Shown: positions 34,376 through 46,300 of the stretch, in pieces
Layout of the letters: every line of letters starts with the position of its first letter
Numbering within the stretch: the first letter of the stretch is position 1
Assembly: GCF_003590095.1 (NCBI RefSeq)
Contig: NC_039492.1
Location: 2,108,001 to 2,172,000, forward strand
DNA from: Trichoplusia ni
Lineage: Eukaryota; Arthropoda; Insecta; Lepidoptera; Noctuidae
DNA length: 64,000 bases
Direction: 5' to 3'
Notes under the pieces: generated by a model
Told to the model about the DNA's origin: nothing
What the model saw: only the letters and a program-made list of their open reading frames with translations
Databases searched by the model: none
Position numbers and translations under genes: made by a program

Positions 34376-37300
34376 TCCTTTTTTTAAATTCGCCGCTACG
34401 ACTTACACTTGACCGGGTTTTTTAACTCAACAAATATGTTCTTTAATCATTCATTAGATTTGACTGTCAAAATTGTTTTTAAAGAAACTGGCTGATCGCT
34501 TACGCCTGAATTAGTCTTCGAGTGAACTATATTGGTATCCATACCCAACTTACTTTCTGAGAAGTGGTTTAATGTAAATTGTATCTTTCAAATTAAAACA
34601 ACTCCATCAAATACATACAAATACACTTAAAATTAATACAAATATTATCTCAAAATTGATTCCTCGAAAACAAGGAACGTCTAAAGCGTATTTCCGCAAA
34701 CATAATGTAACATTTCAACCAAGCAATCTTAAGTCAACGGCGACACTAATAGATGAATCATTTACATAGAATATGCTCGACTTCCACGGATTTCCCCAGA
34801 CTTCACATCGATTCTAATATATTTTAACCTGATAAAATCTATCTTCATGACACTTATAAACTGTCAGTGGCGGAACCACTTCGTATTACCTTTTGCCCGC
34901 ATTCACGATAAATTTGAATTCAGGAAATGCAATAATATCTCCCAGACTTTCAGTCTTTCAATTTGGAAGCTGGAAATTTTTGATATTGGACAAAGTTTCT
35001 GAAATTTGAATATTGGAATGTTGGAGTTGAGAAAGAGCTTGTTAAAACTATGTTAACATTAAAAAAAGTTTTTTGATGTAGATGTATTATATATTATGTG
35101 TTCAAAAGTTTGTAGATTTTGTATTTTTGCGGTCTACTTTAGAAACAACCTTATTTAATTGTGTCACTATATAGTTTTTAATCCTTTTTCACCTGTTTAT
35201 GTATGTCTAAACATACCTAAGAACCTTTAAACATACTAAAATATTTTTCATAACTATTTTGCATAACCTCGCAAAATTTCTCCATTTTTCGTCATATTAT
35301 TTTCAGATCATAAAATATTCCTAGGTCTGATCTCTCACGAATGTATTAAGCTCGCAAATATTTCGGGCCCTTTTCGATAATCCCTTTCACTCGCAAGTAA
35401 AGTTGCCTGGTCCCTGTTTATTTTCACTACACCCGATGGAAATATCATTATGCCAGCAATATTGGGACGCAACAGGCGGACTGGGACTTTTTATAAACTC
35501 CTCGATGTTATAAAATGTATGAAGTGGTAGATTTTGATCAGGGTGGATTAGTTCAGATGTAGCTTGTATGTTATTTATACCAGAAAAAAAAACAAACGCA
35601 GCAGTGCAATCAAGTTTCAAAACATCCACCTCATTTAAACTAATTCTTAACCTTTTACACCTCGTTCCATTCTACAACGCAGTTTAAAACTTCCTTTCCT
35701 TCAAGAAACACAAAGACAAAATTAGTATTCAATACTTTGACATCGTGAACCCCGGCTGTATCTGCCTTCCCTTGCAATCCTGACTATTCCCACGCTCATG
35801 ACCGCAGCACTCTTCCCATACATTTACTCGACGCCTTTACAGGCTCATACGGAGATAATTTAAAAGATCCTCCTCTATTCACGCGAATCCTCACGTTCGG
35901 TAACCGCTTTCTACCCTCGTTTAGTAAGCCTTTGTCGGTTTTGCCTCTTTTGTGTATCATCACGCCTACATGCTTAAAAGTAAGCAGAGAGTTATTTATT
36001 ACCTCGTTTTAAGATTCGATTCTTAATATGTTATCTCTTTTTAAGGCGTTCACTGATTAGTAATTGTCATTTAGGTATTCAATATTTTTGGTGTCATTTT
36101 CTTATTTTGTGCCAGCCTAGACCAATGGGCTCCACTTTCCACATTTTACCGCTACGAACAATTTTGTGATTATTTATCGATCAAAATGTAACGTATTTAT
36201 CGTATTTTTTGAAATTGTTGAAGCTGGATGAAAGAAAAAAATAACGCAATAACAAAATGACCGTCGTTCTACATGTCAATGATAAAACAAAACTAGTTAC
36301 GAAAAGCCTATACAAACATCGTGTCCCATAAATTTTTCCCGGCTCTATGCGCTTAAATCTCGACGCTGCAGAGCCGTCCTTTCAATTTCTATTATTCAGT
36401 GTCCAAGCGGATTCCGTGGAAAAACATATATCTACCCAACTGAAGTCCTATCCTTTTACCAGCTTCGGATATTCAATTCTCTACTGGGATATCATTCTGT
36501 AAATAAAGTACATACATAGGCGCAATATGTAGGACGGAGGAAATAGAAAAGATTTGTGGATGGATTTTCTGGTACTAATTTCTTGAGATTTATGATGTAA
36601 TTGTAACAATGATACGCTAGAAAAAGGAAAGGTTTTTTCTATTTTTGGTTGCTCTGTGATTCTATATTTTTTTTGTTACTTAAAATATGTTTCTCAGTAT
36701 TTTGTTCACACTATTATCACTACCTGTTCATGCTTTAATTTTGGTTTTCCCCACAGCCGCCAAAATTACTTTACATCACACTTAAAAAAAACTTGTACGA
36801 GTATAAATGACAACTCAAAATCACCAATATATTCAAAAGGGATATGAGAAATAAAGTAACTGATCTACTGTCCAATGTATTCAAGTCATGCCGTTGTCGA
36901 ATCGATATTACATTTTATTAGAAACGTGTTTTCCGCCATATTTTCCTGTAAACCTATGAAAATGTTATTTACTGCAACTAGTGTTTGGTTTCCTTCCATA
37001 ATTAAACTTTACTGAGAATTTGTAAACTGAATTCTTAGTAAATTTTACTTACATGCCCGCCTCTAATCTGATTAGTTTTTTACTAGGAATTAATATTGAG
37101 GCCTGATTCTTGGTATCGTACATACTTATATTGCGGTTTAATAGGACCGTAATAGGTTGCATGGCAGTGAGTGTTGCAGGTTTGGATCCAAGCACCGCTT
37201 TTTTGTGTGGCTAAGAAAATCATTACGATCATTAAAATTTGATCTCTTTCTTGTTTCGAAGAGGCCCTTTCTAGACTTGACACATGTATTATAGAACTTC

Positions 37301-40080
37301 AGCCAAAAGTGTATCCAACATCATCAAAATTTTAGGTACTGTGAACTCTCTGACTCCAGCCTGTGCCATCTTTTTCACTTCCTTATATGTTAACACTTCT
37401 TTTGGTCTATTTACTTATTTTTTCGTCTTCCTCTTTGAACCCCTATCTATACTTCTATCATATAATGTATGAAATATTACTTACATCACACTGATAAAAT
37501 CTACACGTTAAACTTTCTCCTTATTCCCTGCTTGTACTTTAGTTACTGTTCAAAAGTACAAAGTTCTCCAGACTTATGTCTGAGGGTCTGTCAGAAGCCT
37601 TGACGTGTACTTAAGATTTAAGTATATGATGGGTTCGGAAGTAATGTGTGCTGTACTCTCGAACGGTTCGATACGATGTTAAAGGTTGTTTTTGTAAGAA
37701 AGAGTTGTCAATCGACTGGTTATATAGATGGTAGAGAAAATTGCTCGAATGTACATATGTATGTTGAGTGTCAGTTGGAGTCAGATCTTGAGTATACGTG
37801 TGTAAGTGGAGAAGTCTGTTACAGGATTTTCTTACGGAAAATTTTGTTTGATAGTGGGGTTTATCATTGTCAGTCGGATTCAGATGTCAGACCTCTGGTA
37901 TAGTTAGATAACAGGACTGAAAAATACGACGAATAAAGAGGTTACTAGCAGGAAAATTACAAAAGATTTGTGGATGGTGATGAAAATAGCTTTTTGCAAA
38001 TCCTTTTTTATTCACAATATTTATAAATTAATGACTTTGGACTCTTATGTAAGTAATGTGTTTTGTGGGTTTAAGACAAAAGCAGTGCTTATGTGAAGAT
38101 GTTCAGAATCGGATTCAAAAACACCACTCTACCAAACAGTAATAAATCTAATATTTGTGACATTTGAGCACCGAGTTCATTGCTGAGTTACAAATGCATG
38201 CCTGAAGACTAGGTCGTTCTATTTTGACTTAAACCCACATGGCGACGCCAAAATACAGACAAACACTGATAAAGTCATGACTAATAACAAGTGATTATCA
38301 ATGTTTCCTGAATCCTGTCGCTGGCCACGCAACAGGTGAGAGACTGGCACCAAGCCAGCGACTGTCAACCTGGCTCGGTCAACTGTCTCCGACACAACCC
38401 AAACAAAAATACACCCTATCACAATCAACTAGAGCACAATTTTCATTTAGACAATTGAAAAATAGAAGCTCTCGTCTATTGTACCCGATATCTATTATAA
38501 ATCTTATCTGATTGCAATACGATTGAGATTTGCGTGTTCTAATTAAAGATTTGTCTGCAACCACAATGCGGTGGATTTTAAATCGTAGTCTAAAGTGTTA
38601 CAGCTGAGATTTCGTTGTATCCATTAACAATTGATAGGTTGTTGACATTTAGTTTTGAGTGTTTCGTACCAAAATTGGAGGATTGCGATTGTGATTGAAA
38701 TGTCCGTCTGCTTGGTATTTAGTGAATTAAATTGAAGTGGTTTCTCAAAGGATTAGGTAGAGCTTCTCTACTCATTTTTTGACACATAATTTCTTACTAT
38801 ATTAATTCTAGACGTACAAAAGGTTGACTTTTGTTTTGACGATAAAACGTAGTAATTATTAATGATTGATGCTTTAGTTTAAGTATTCATAGTATAATCT
38901 ACAAGCTTTCGCACTAATTGTCACTTAATTCATTCATTAGAATTATTTGAAACCAAACGCGTGCATTTACTGGATTGAGTCCCTTAGGCGCCGTAATGAT
39001 TCGTAATTTTTTCAGGATATTATGATGTTTGTATTGCTCTTGCTTTACAACGAAGATGCAATTGTGATTGTCATCATGATAATGACACGTAAATCCACCT
39101 TTCCCATGATGTTTACCTAGCTAAGGATATTCACTTTTGTTAGTAACCAACAAGAATTAATTTCGTTGTTTTTGCCTATATAGCTTGCTACGTCCCGTTA
39201 CTGTGTATCTCGCTGCCGCTGACAATAAGACTACATTACTCACCTCATACCGTTAACATAGAGACCAAGCTCCTGAAGTGAATGTGACGCATTTATTGAT
39301 GGTTCCCAACCAAGCGGACGACATCGCCATTAATTATGTACGCCTATTGTAAAAACCACATCCTCTAGCTTTCGATATTGGATTGTCGCCAGCTTGGCTG
39401 ACAACACTCCGTGGGCGTGTCAACAATACACCTTCGTGATGGGCGTTGCTTTTGTCTAGCCAATCAATGTGTGCTAATTAACATTTGGGATTCTTATCAT
39501 ACCAGATGCTTGACTCAGAGATATTGGCTCCGGTATTCAAGCTAAATTCTAGGCGTAGAATTTAGAGCGAGCGTTTGAACTGTGTTCTGGTGTTGGCCGT
39601 GTATCCTTGTTGGGGATTTTCCACAATCTATTCACTAGACACATGTACGAGTAATTTGATATGAGAAGATCTTTTGAACCAAAGTAGGAGACGAGGGCGA
39701 TGAAACAAAGTTATAAAGGACACGTAAAATCAGTCTTTGAAATAGAAATATCAAAAGAAAGTCTTGCTATTTATCGCTACCTAGTTGTCTTGGAATGGAA
39801 TTGGCTTAGGGCTAGTCTATTCAATAGGAGATAAATAAGTCACTTTATTTCAATACATATTTAATAGCTATATCGACTAACAATGATAAAGACAATAGAC
39901 AAGTTAATAAATGAGTTTTAACTTTGTAACTTTCGAGAGAATGATTCATATTTAAATGCTGTCTTTTACTGACGAAACAAGTCGAACAATCCCGATAAAT
40001 AAGCAAGAGCAACCGAGCTTATTAAAAAAAAATGTTATGGTAATCACCAACTTTTACTTATCTCATTCGTTTGCACCATC
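34376..40080. other. Long stretch with no recognised gene or repeat family
   Basis: About 5.7 kb. Open frames reach at most 85 codons. About 37130-37195 (TTGCGGTTTAATAGG, GCAGGTTTGGATCCAAGC) could be a very old tRNA-derived SINE head but is too decayed to call. 39205-39610 is less AT-rich and carries CCAAT and GGGCGTG motifs. Confidence 0.45.
39542..39565. repeat. Perfect 10-bp stem, 4-base loop hairpin
   Basis: CTAAATTCTA-GGCG-TAGAATTTAG is a perfect inverted repeat. It lies in a GC-richer segment with CCAAT (about 39460) and GGGCGTG/GGGCGTT motifs (about 39411 and 39443). A cis-regulatory role is possible but unsupported. Confidence 0.5.
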
Positions 40081-40155
40081 TATCTATCAATTTAGCCTAT
40101 CGTGTTCTACTGCTGGACAAAGGTTTTCCCCAAGTTGCATCACAATTCCCAGCAT
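40081..40155 (-). repeat. LINE 3'-end fragment
   Basis: On the minus strand: TTGGGGAAAACCTTTGTCCA, GCAGTAGAACACGATAGGCT and AAATTGATAGATAGATGG. This is a diverged copy of the 9319-9481 LINE terminus with its microsatellite-like tail. It is 5' truncated. Confidence 0.65.
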
Positions 40156-40273
40156 AAATATTAATTGCCACATAAACCGAAAACATCTTTAGCTTCAACG
40201 CCTTTACATCCCTATAAATCTTACACAACAGTAACTAAATCACGAGTTTATAATAAACACATCTATAATTACA

Positions 40274-40505
40274 GTAGCTCTTGCCCGCGACTTCGTCCGC
40301 GTGGTTAGAATTTTCCCCGTTTTTTTCACATTTTCCATTGTATCTTCGCTCCTATTAGTCGCAGCGTGATGTTATATAGCCTATAGCCTTCCTTGATAAA
40401 TGGTCTATTCAACACAAAAAAAAAATTCAATTCGAACCAGTGGTTCCTGAGTTTAGCGCTTTCAAACAAACAAACAAACTCTTCAGCTTTATATATTAGT
40501 ATAGA
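40274..40505 (-). mobile_element. Lep1-type Helitron-like element, full length
   Basis: Plus-strand order is the reverse of the family: CTCTTGCCCGCGACTTCGTC, CGCGTGG, TTAGTCGCAGCGTGATG, CTTCCTTGATAAATGG, AAACTCTTCAGC and TTTATATATTAGTATAGA. The terminal CTAG is mutated (GTAG at 40274-40277). About 232 bp. The plus-strand 60-codon frame at 40393-40575 lies largely inside it. Confidence 0.8.
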
Positions 40506-41393
40506 TTACTCTTTTGTTTGTTTGTCTTTTGGTTCATTTGGATCAGTAAATCTCTCGACACGTATTGTATTATAATTGTTGGCGCTACATCGAGAAACGC
40601 ATTTCGTATTTGCGCCCGGTATTCAATTCTCTTGGCAAATATCATCTCGTTGCTATAGTAATAATAATTTAAGATATATGCTGCTTTTACTATGAGTCCT
40701 GGAGAGGAAGACGGTGATGTTTTTTAAGTGGTAACGAGGGCATTGTTTAAGTGTATAAAAAATATCCTCGTCGCGTATCTTATCGAATTATCAGATTTTT
40801 TTTTGGTTTCATCAACTAATAATGAATTTTTGTTTTTTTTTTTTTCAGGTAAGCGTCACTACTTTACACAACATTTAATTGAGTAAGTTATTTGAGTAGC
40901 AATCATAGTACGTTTTGTGATTCCCAATTTCCGTTCCCATCTACGCTTTTTTATGGCAAAGAAACACGAACAATGTTCCATAAATAAAGAAAGATGTTCA
41001 GGCAGATAATTCATGACAAATAATCTGAAATCTCGCTCAACTTTTCAGCTCTAAAATATTCCCGTTTCAGCGAAACTTTTTAAAATCTAAGATAAATTCG
41101 AACCAGATCATTAATTATTATTTAAGGAAAGAAAGGTAGCGCGTAATTTAATTAACTTGAAAATTTCTTCCAGTTCTTTTAAAATATACTTATTAAGCGA
41201 ATATTTGGCGATGTTAGAAAAAAAAACTCATTCCCTTGCGTATAATTAGAAAACTCTGCGGTAATAAGCTTTAGGAGAAAACTTTCTTGTGTTTTTTGGG
41301 GCTATTTATAAAGCTGTTTGTGGTTTAAGTTACAAACTTAACGTGATTGAAAACTATTATTTATTTAATAATTACTCTCGCGGGTTTATTGGG

Positions 41394-41475
41394 ATAGCCC
41401 GACCAGTTTCTTAACCAATTGGAGTACTTAGTCATGAGCTGACGCGGTAGCGGGGTCGGGAGACAAACTGGTTCG
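41394..41475. repeat. Inverted-repeat element, diverged copy
   Basis: ATAGCCCGACCAGTTTC at the left and AAACTGGT at the right (8 bp inverted, ACCAGTTT/AAACTGGT), with AGTCATGAGC in the centre. It resembles the intact 51566-51635 element but is longer and GC-richer inside. Confidence 0.5.
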
Positions 41476-43216
41476 TAGCATGTCCAATTCTAGTCGAACT
41501 ACCCTAGGATCAACACATTTTGACATAAATTACGTATACGAGTATATGTTATAAGCATAGACCAACTTCCAAAAAAATATACTATCACTATTTTGATGTC
41601 AATGCTTTTATTTTAAAACTGGTCTCTAATATTACGAGTAAATCAATATATTTTTTTCGTGGACTGGTGGTGGTTTTTGTTAATATTATTTTTATTACTA
41701 TAATCGTAAAGTAAAAATTCGTCCCCAATACTGCGGTGTATACGGAACTCATAAGTGTTCGAGAAACCATAAACTTTCTGTCAACTCGGGTCGTAACAAA
41801 ACGTAAAATTTATTATTTCGGCGAACTGTTAAATGTGAACCACATAAACTATTATTGTTTTCTGCTAAAATTAAATAAGTCAACGGTCGACGTGAAACAG
41901 CAAATTAATAAATAAATTATAGCTTTGGCAATAAAATTATGTGGGTACTAAAATATTCATAAAACCAGAATCGGTTTTATATGCGTGTGATATTTTAAAG
42001 TTTAAATGTTTTTTTCACCTTTTTCCCTTTTGGTAGTCCTTACATTTTTTTTTATTGAATGAAATAACATTTTATCTCTTTAATTCTCTAATTTTAATTT
42101 TAAATGCCTAATAAGTAGGTAATTTATATAACTACACATAAATTGATGGCATAAAAAACCACAAGTCCGCAAATTTTAACATTTACATCCTACACATCGC
42201 TTCAGCTTATGCCTCACGCCAACACCCAAATCGAATAATTTATGAAGGCGTTTTAATCGCTTGCCCCTTTAACGATCGAGAAAAAATCTTAGTACCACTT
42301 CTAAATAGATGTCGTATTAATTAGTAGGTATTCAGACGTTTTGAAACTATGCCTATAGACAATATTTATTTGTTTCAGCTGTTGTCCTTCATCAAAGTCG
42401 CTTCTGGTTTAATGGCTACACTGAAATATTGTGTCATTGTGTTTTTATTGTTTTTTTTTTGACGGAAGTTTCTTTTTTTTATTTGATTGACGTAGCAATC
42501 GCAGCGCCAGCGCGTTCTTTATTGCTATTTTATTTCGTAATTTTTATACGTCTCGAAATATTAAAAGGTGACGACTCAATAAAATTTGACATTTGACGTG
42601 ACGGTTGTATTTTTTTTAATTTGTGACGTCATATCCGCTTGGATATTGCTTCCTATGTGCCGGATACACATGATTGTAATAGCTCACGGAATGAAGTTAT
42701 TTTGTTTGGCAGAGGACTCATTATTATTTTAAGTGGTAGAAATAAAACAGAATTAAAATTAGGGTTAGTTAAACTTTATAACTTCAATATAATAACTTTT
42801 GAGAATCGTTGAACAAAATATATTTTTTACGACTTCTTCAAGTATCTTGTACAAAAATTACATTAGGATCAAAACTATTGGACTTAACTGAAAATAAATG
42901 CACGTTTATTCATTATAAGTAGGTACTACCGAATCCAAATACTAAAACAATCGATTTCGAAATTGATAAACCGCATTGTGCTACGCGTAATAAAATTAAG
43001 TGTCATTTATGACTTCAGGATGTGATATGATAGAATCATAAACTAGTTTTCTTCAGCACAATAAGCTTGTAAAGTCATGATTGTATTGTTATATCTTAAT
43101 ATTTTATTTGACATCTGGGTTTCATAAGGTGTGATGTTAAGTCTCTATAAACAATTGACATGACAAGCGTAATGAATTATAGAAATATATCTATTGAGTA
43201 TCACGTTCTATTTTCT
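41476..43216. other. AT-rich spacer
   Basis: Nothing recognised. Two CRE-related sequences (TTTGACGTGACGG near 42592, GTGACGTCAT near 42626) are the only motifs noted. Confidence 0.45.
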
Positions 43217-43390
43217 ACTAGCTGTTGCCTGCGGCTTCGTAAGGTTGTAGGTTATAGCCTCCTTAAATGCGGTCGAATAAAAAAGGTTATACCTTAGTCC
43301 AGGATGTTAGCAACCAAATAATTCATTCACCGAAATCGAGGTAACAAACATACTAAGTCACCTTCACATTTTTCCTAGTAGTATGACATG
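43217..43390 (-). mobile_element. Diverged Helitron-like element
   Basis: ACTAGCTGTTGCCTGCGGCT at the left marks a reversed 3' end. GTTATAGCCTCCTT, GAGGTAACAAACATAC and CCTAGTAGTATGAC follow, in the order of the second Helitron-like family. The interior is decayed and the right boundary is uncertain. Confidence 0.6.
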
Positions 43391-46300
43391 ACACTGGTCA
43401 AATTGAAAGAAAAACCATTAAAAAAAAACCATTTCAACTATTTCCTTAATTTTCTATGCTTATAAAAACGTAATTTAATATATGGCATCCGTTAAAATTT
43501 GGCAAATTAATTTATAATATTCGTAGTCAATCTTTAAATACCGTTTAATAAACAGGATGAATATATTAACCATGAAATTACATCTCCACGCATTACATAA
43601 TATCACATCACTGCTTTAATATCACTGACTTTAATTCAAACTTTATATTTAGACCAATCGCCAACGGAGAGGAAAGAAACTATTTGTAAATAGGTCAATT
43701 CATTAATTCCAAGATTTATAAACTTTAAAATACTTAACGAATTCTTTGTTATAATAAAATGTCCGACTGCGACTAATTGAAGTGGTGTTGTGTGTTAGAG
43801 ACGAGAGAGACAATGGAGACGTCCAATAAATAAAGTCGCTATCAAATGTTACTGCGTCCCGGACGAAAGACGGACGTGTCGGACGCGGCTGATTTACGGC
43901 AGTAGTTAGATCTAAAAATACTGCTAGGCTTTTAAGTATCGTTTGAAGTATAGCTCTCATTAGCGATACAAGACAATTAAATAAAAATGTAGAATTAAAT
44001 AATTCAATAGCAATGCTGGACTTGACGTGCAAGCAGTGTAATGTATAAAATAAGTTATTTATCGATAATGCTAGTAAGTAACGAAAAAGTCCAATAACTG
44101 ACAAAAATATTAAATAAATATATCAACAAACTACTTATTGCCGTTGTTAAAATAATAAAAATATACGTATTACTACAAACAGCGCCAATTCATAAATCAC
44201 TCTCCAAAAACACTTCTTAATTCATCGGCATTTCAAAGCGAACAGCATTCATACAAAACGTATTGAAATAGTCCGGGATTTTGTGGCCCACTTACACACA
44301 CGCGCGCACATCGTGTCACAAGCAATGACAATAAAAAAACATCCCATACTCCACAACGGACACTTATAGATGGGAACGAGTAAATCTAGTTGGAATAGAA
44401 ATAGTATCGAACGATATAAAACATCGAGTGTTTCCGTAGTGGCTCGAGAACAGGCGATATGGAAAACATGCTGCCATCGATATACGGTTTTTGCTGAATG
44501 TGGTGACAATTTCAGGTCGGAATGTAGGACTGGTTTAGTAGTAATGTTTAGAGCCAATACACAGGGATTTTTTAGAAATGAGACTTTTGCCATCAGAAAA
44601 AGAAGTAGTTTCTGGATATGGTACTGTTGTGTAAAAGATAAGATATTATTTTATTCGTATCCAAATTGAATTGCGTTTTTGGTCAATCCAAAAATTTTAA
44701 AGCTACTGGCTGATACAAAACTACTTAAAATTTTGAAATTGAAAGTCTAATAATCAGGAGTAGGGTATCAAAGGGCCAATAATCAAGTCACATGACCTGA
44801 CTCCAAATCAAATGGGTAAATATGAGTCGCAACCCGACTCAGGCGTCGAGTAACAATTACACTGGCCTTTGCGTCGTGGAACATGTCAGCTGGCATGCCA
44901 TGGTCGACACATGGCACGCATGCAACTGTCGTCTGACGGCTCTATCCTATTTGAGGCAGTCCAAAAATAATTGGAGGTAGAATTAAAATGAGCGGTCTCT
45001 TTGTCTAGGCACTAGATATCCAACAGGTTACTGCCACTAAGATATCAGTAGGTTCTTGACTTGTTCTTTCGTATAGAATTTTTATTTCAGTAGTTTAATC
45101 TCCAATCCTTAACGTTTCAGATTGTCTGGAAATGTTTGCACCTAAATCTATCCATTAACTTCCATCCTTTACTTTACGGATGGTTCCCGTGCCATTACGA
45201 CGTATAAAAACTAGTATTTTTTTATTATTATTATGTCCAGTACATTCGAAAAAAGGCCATTTTATTTTTGGACTTAGGTACCTGAAGAAATATCAAAAGT
45301 AACTATAAGGTAACTTCAGCAAAAGGTACTATTTCGTATGAATCTCTCCAATCTTTTGAGTGAATTAGTTCTTCATTGAAATCAGACAAAAAATACCAGT
45401 ATCAGATGCTCACCAATCAGTATCAGAGTCCCAGATCTGTGTGACACGTGTTAAATTAATTCTCTGTTACAAACACATGCGTCTGTCTTGTCACGCGTAA
45501 TTACAGTAAAAACTGGCCGTCTTTATGTAAATCACCCGATCGGTTCCGAAATAACGGTGGCACGTTTCAAAATGGATTTAGCGAATGTCGGGTTGTATTG
45601 TAAAATAATATTCTAAAGTGAATTTTAAGAGCTGTGAGATTTTGGTATAATATTGATTTTGGGATAGTATGAAGACATCGATGATGTTTTAAATAATGGA
45701 AAGCATAATATATTATGTGCTGCCGAAAGTAGATTCGAAATTGAATCTTATGATGATAACAGTATACTTAAGTTAAAATCATAATATGCATGTTCAGTTT
45801 GACGCAATAAAGTAAAAGAACTAATAGCTGTAGTTATAATCAAACCTATGAAATTAGTTGTAAAGGTCAATGATTTTCTATTTTTATTGGCTCGACATCA
45901 ATGGAATTGGACCCAATTAACACCCAAACTAAATATTCCCCAAATTTCCTGATTGAAACTTACACCAGTCACGGTTATAAGGATTTGTTTTCATTTCTCT
46001 ACTTTGACTGGAACAGTGCCAAATGATCGATACGTTTTGGCGGCATGCCAGACCATATGGCGACTGGACAAAAAAAAAAGAAGAAAAAACAACAATTTAC
46101 TTGTAGTACATAATTTAACATTCATTTGCGGACACTGATTAAATATTGGGTTTTGTTGTGAAAGATAAAATCAGCAACTTTGTGATACCGGTAAAGATGA
46201 AGAAAGAAAACTTACTGAACTTATTTCTCTAATTAACGTAGATGCCAAACATTATATTGATCCATGTAATACCGTTATTACTACATCGAAAACGGTAATG

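Noticed and set aside
37130..37195. Possible ancient SINE head (GGTTTGGATCC)
   Set aside because: Only one degenerate box and no body blocks shared with the other SINEs.
43703..44104. 133-codon minus-strand open frame, the longest in the window
   Set aside because: Stops occur about every 14 codons at this base composition, so a frame this long is expected about once in 64 kb. No domain, signal peptide or coding bias seen.
44249..44593. Overlapping 114-codon (minus) and 99-codon (plus) frames
   Set aside because: Both strands are open over the same GC-mixed segment, typical of chance. No recognisable family.
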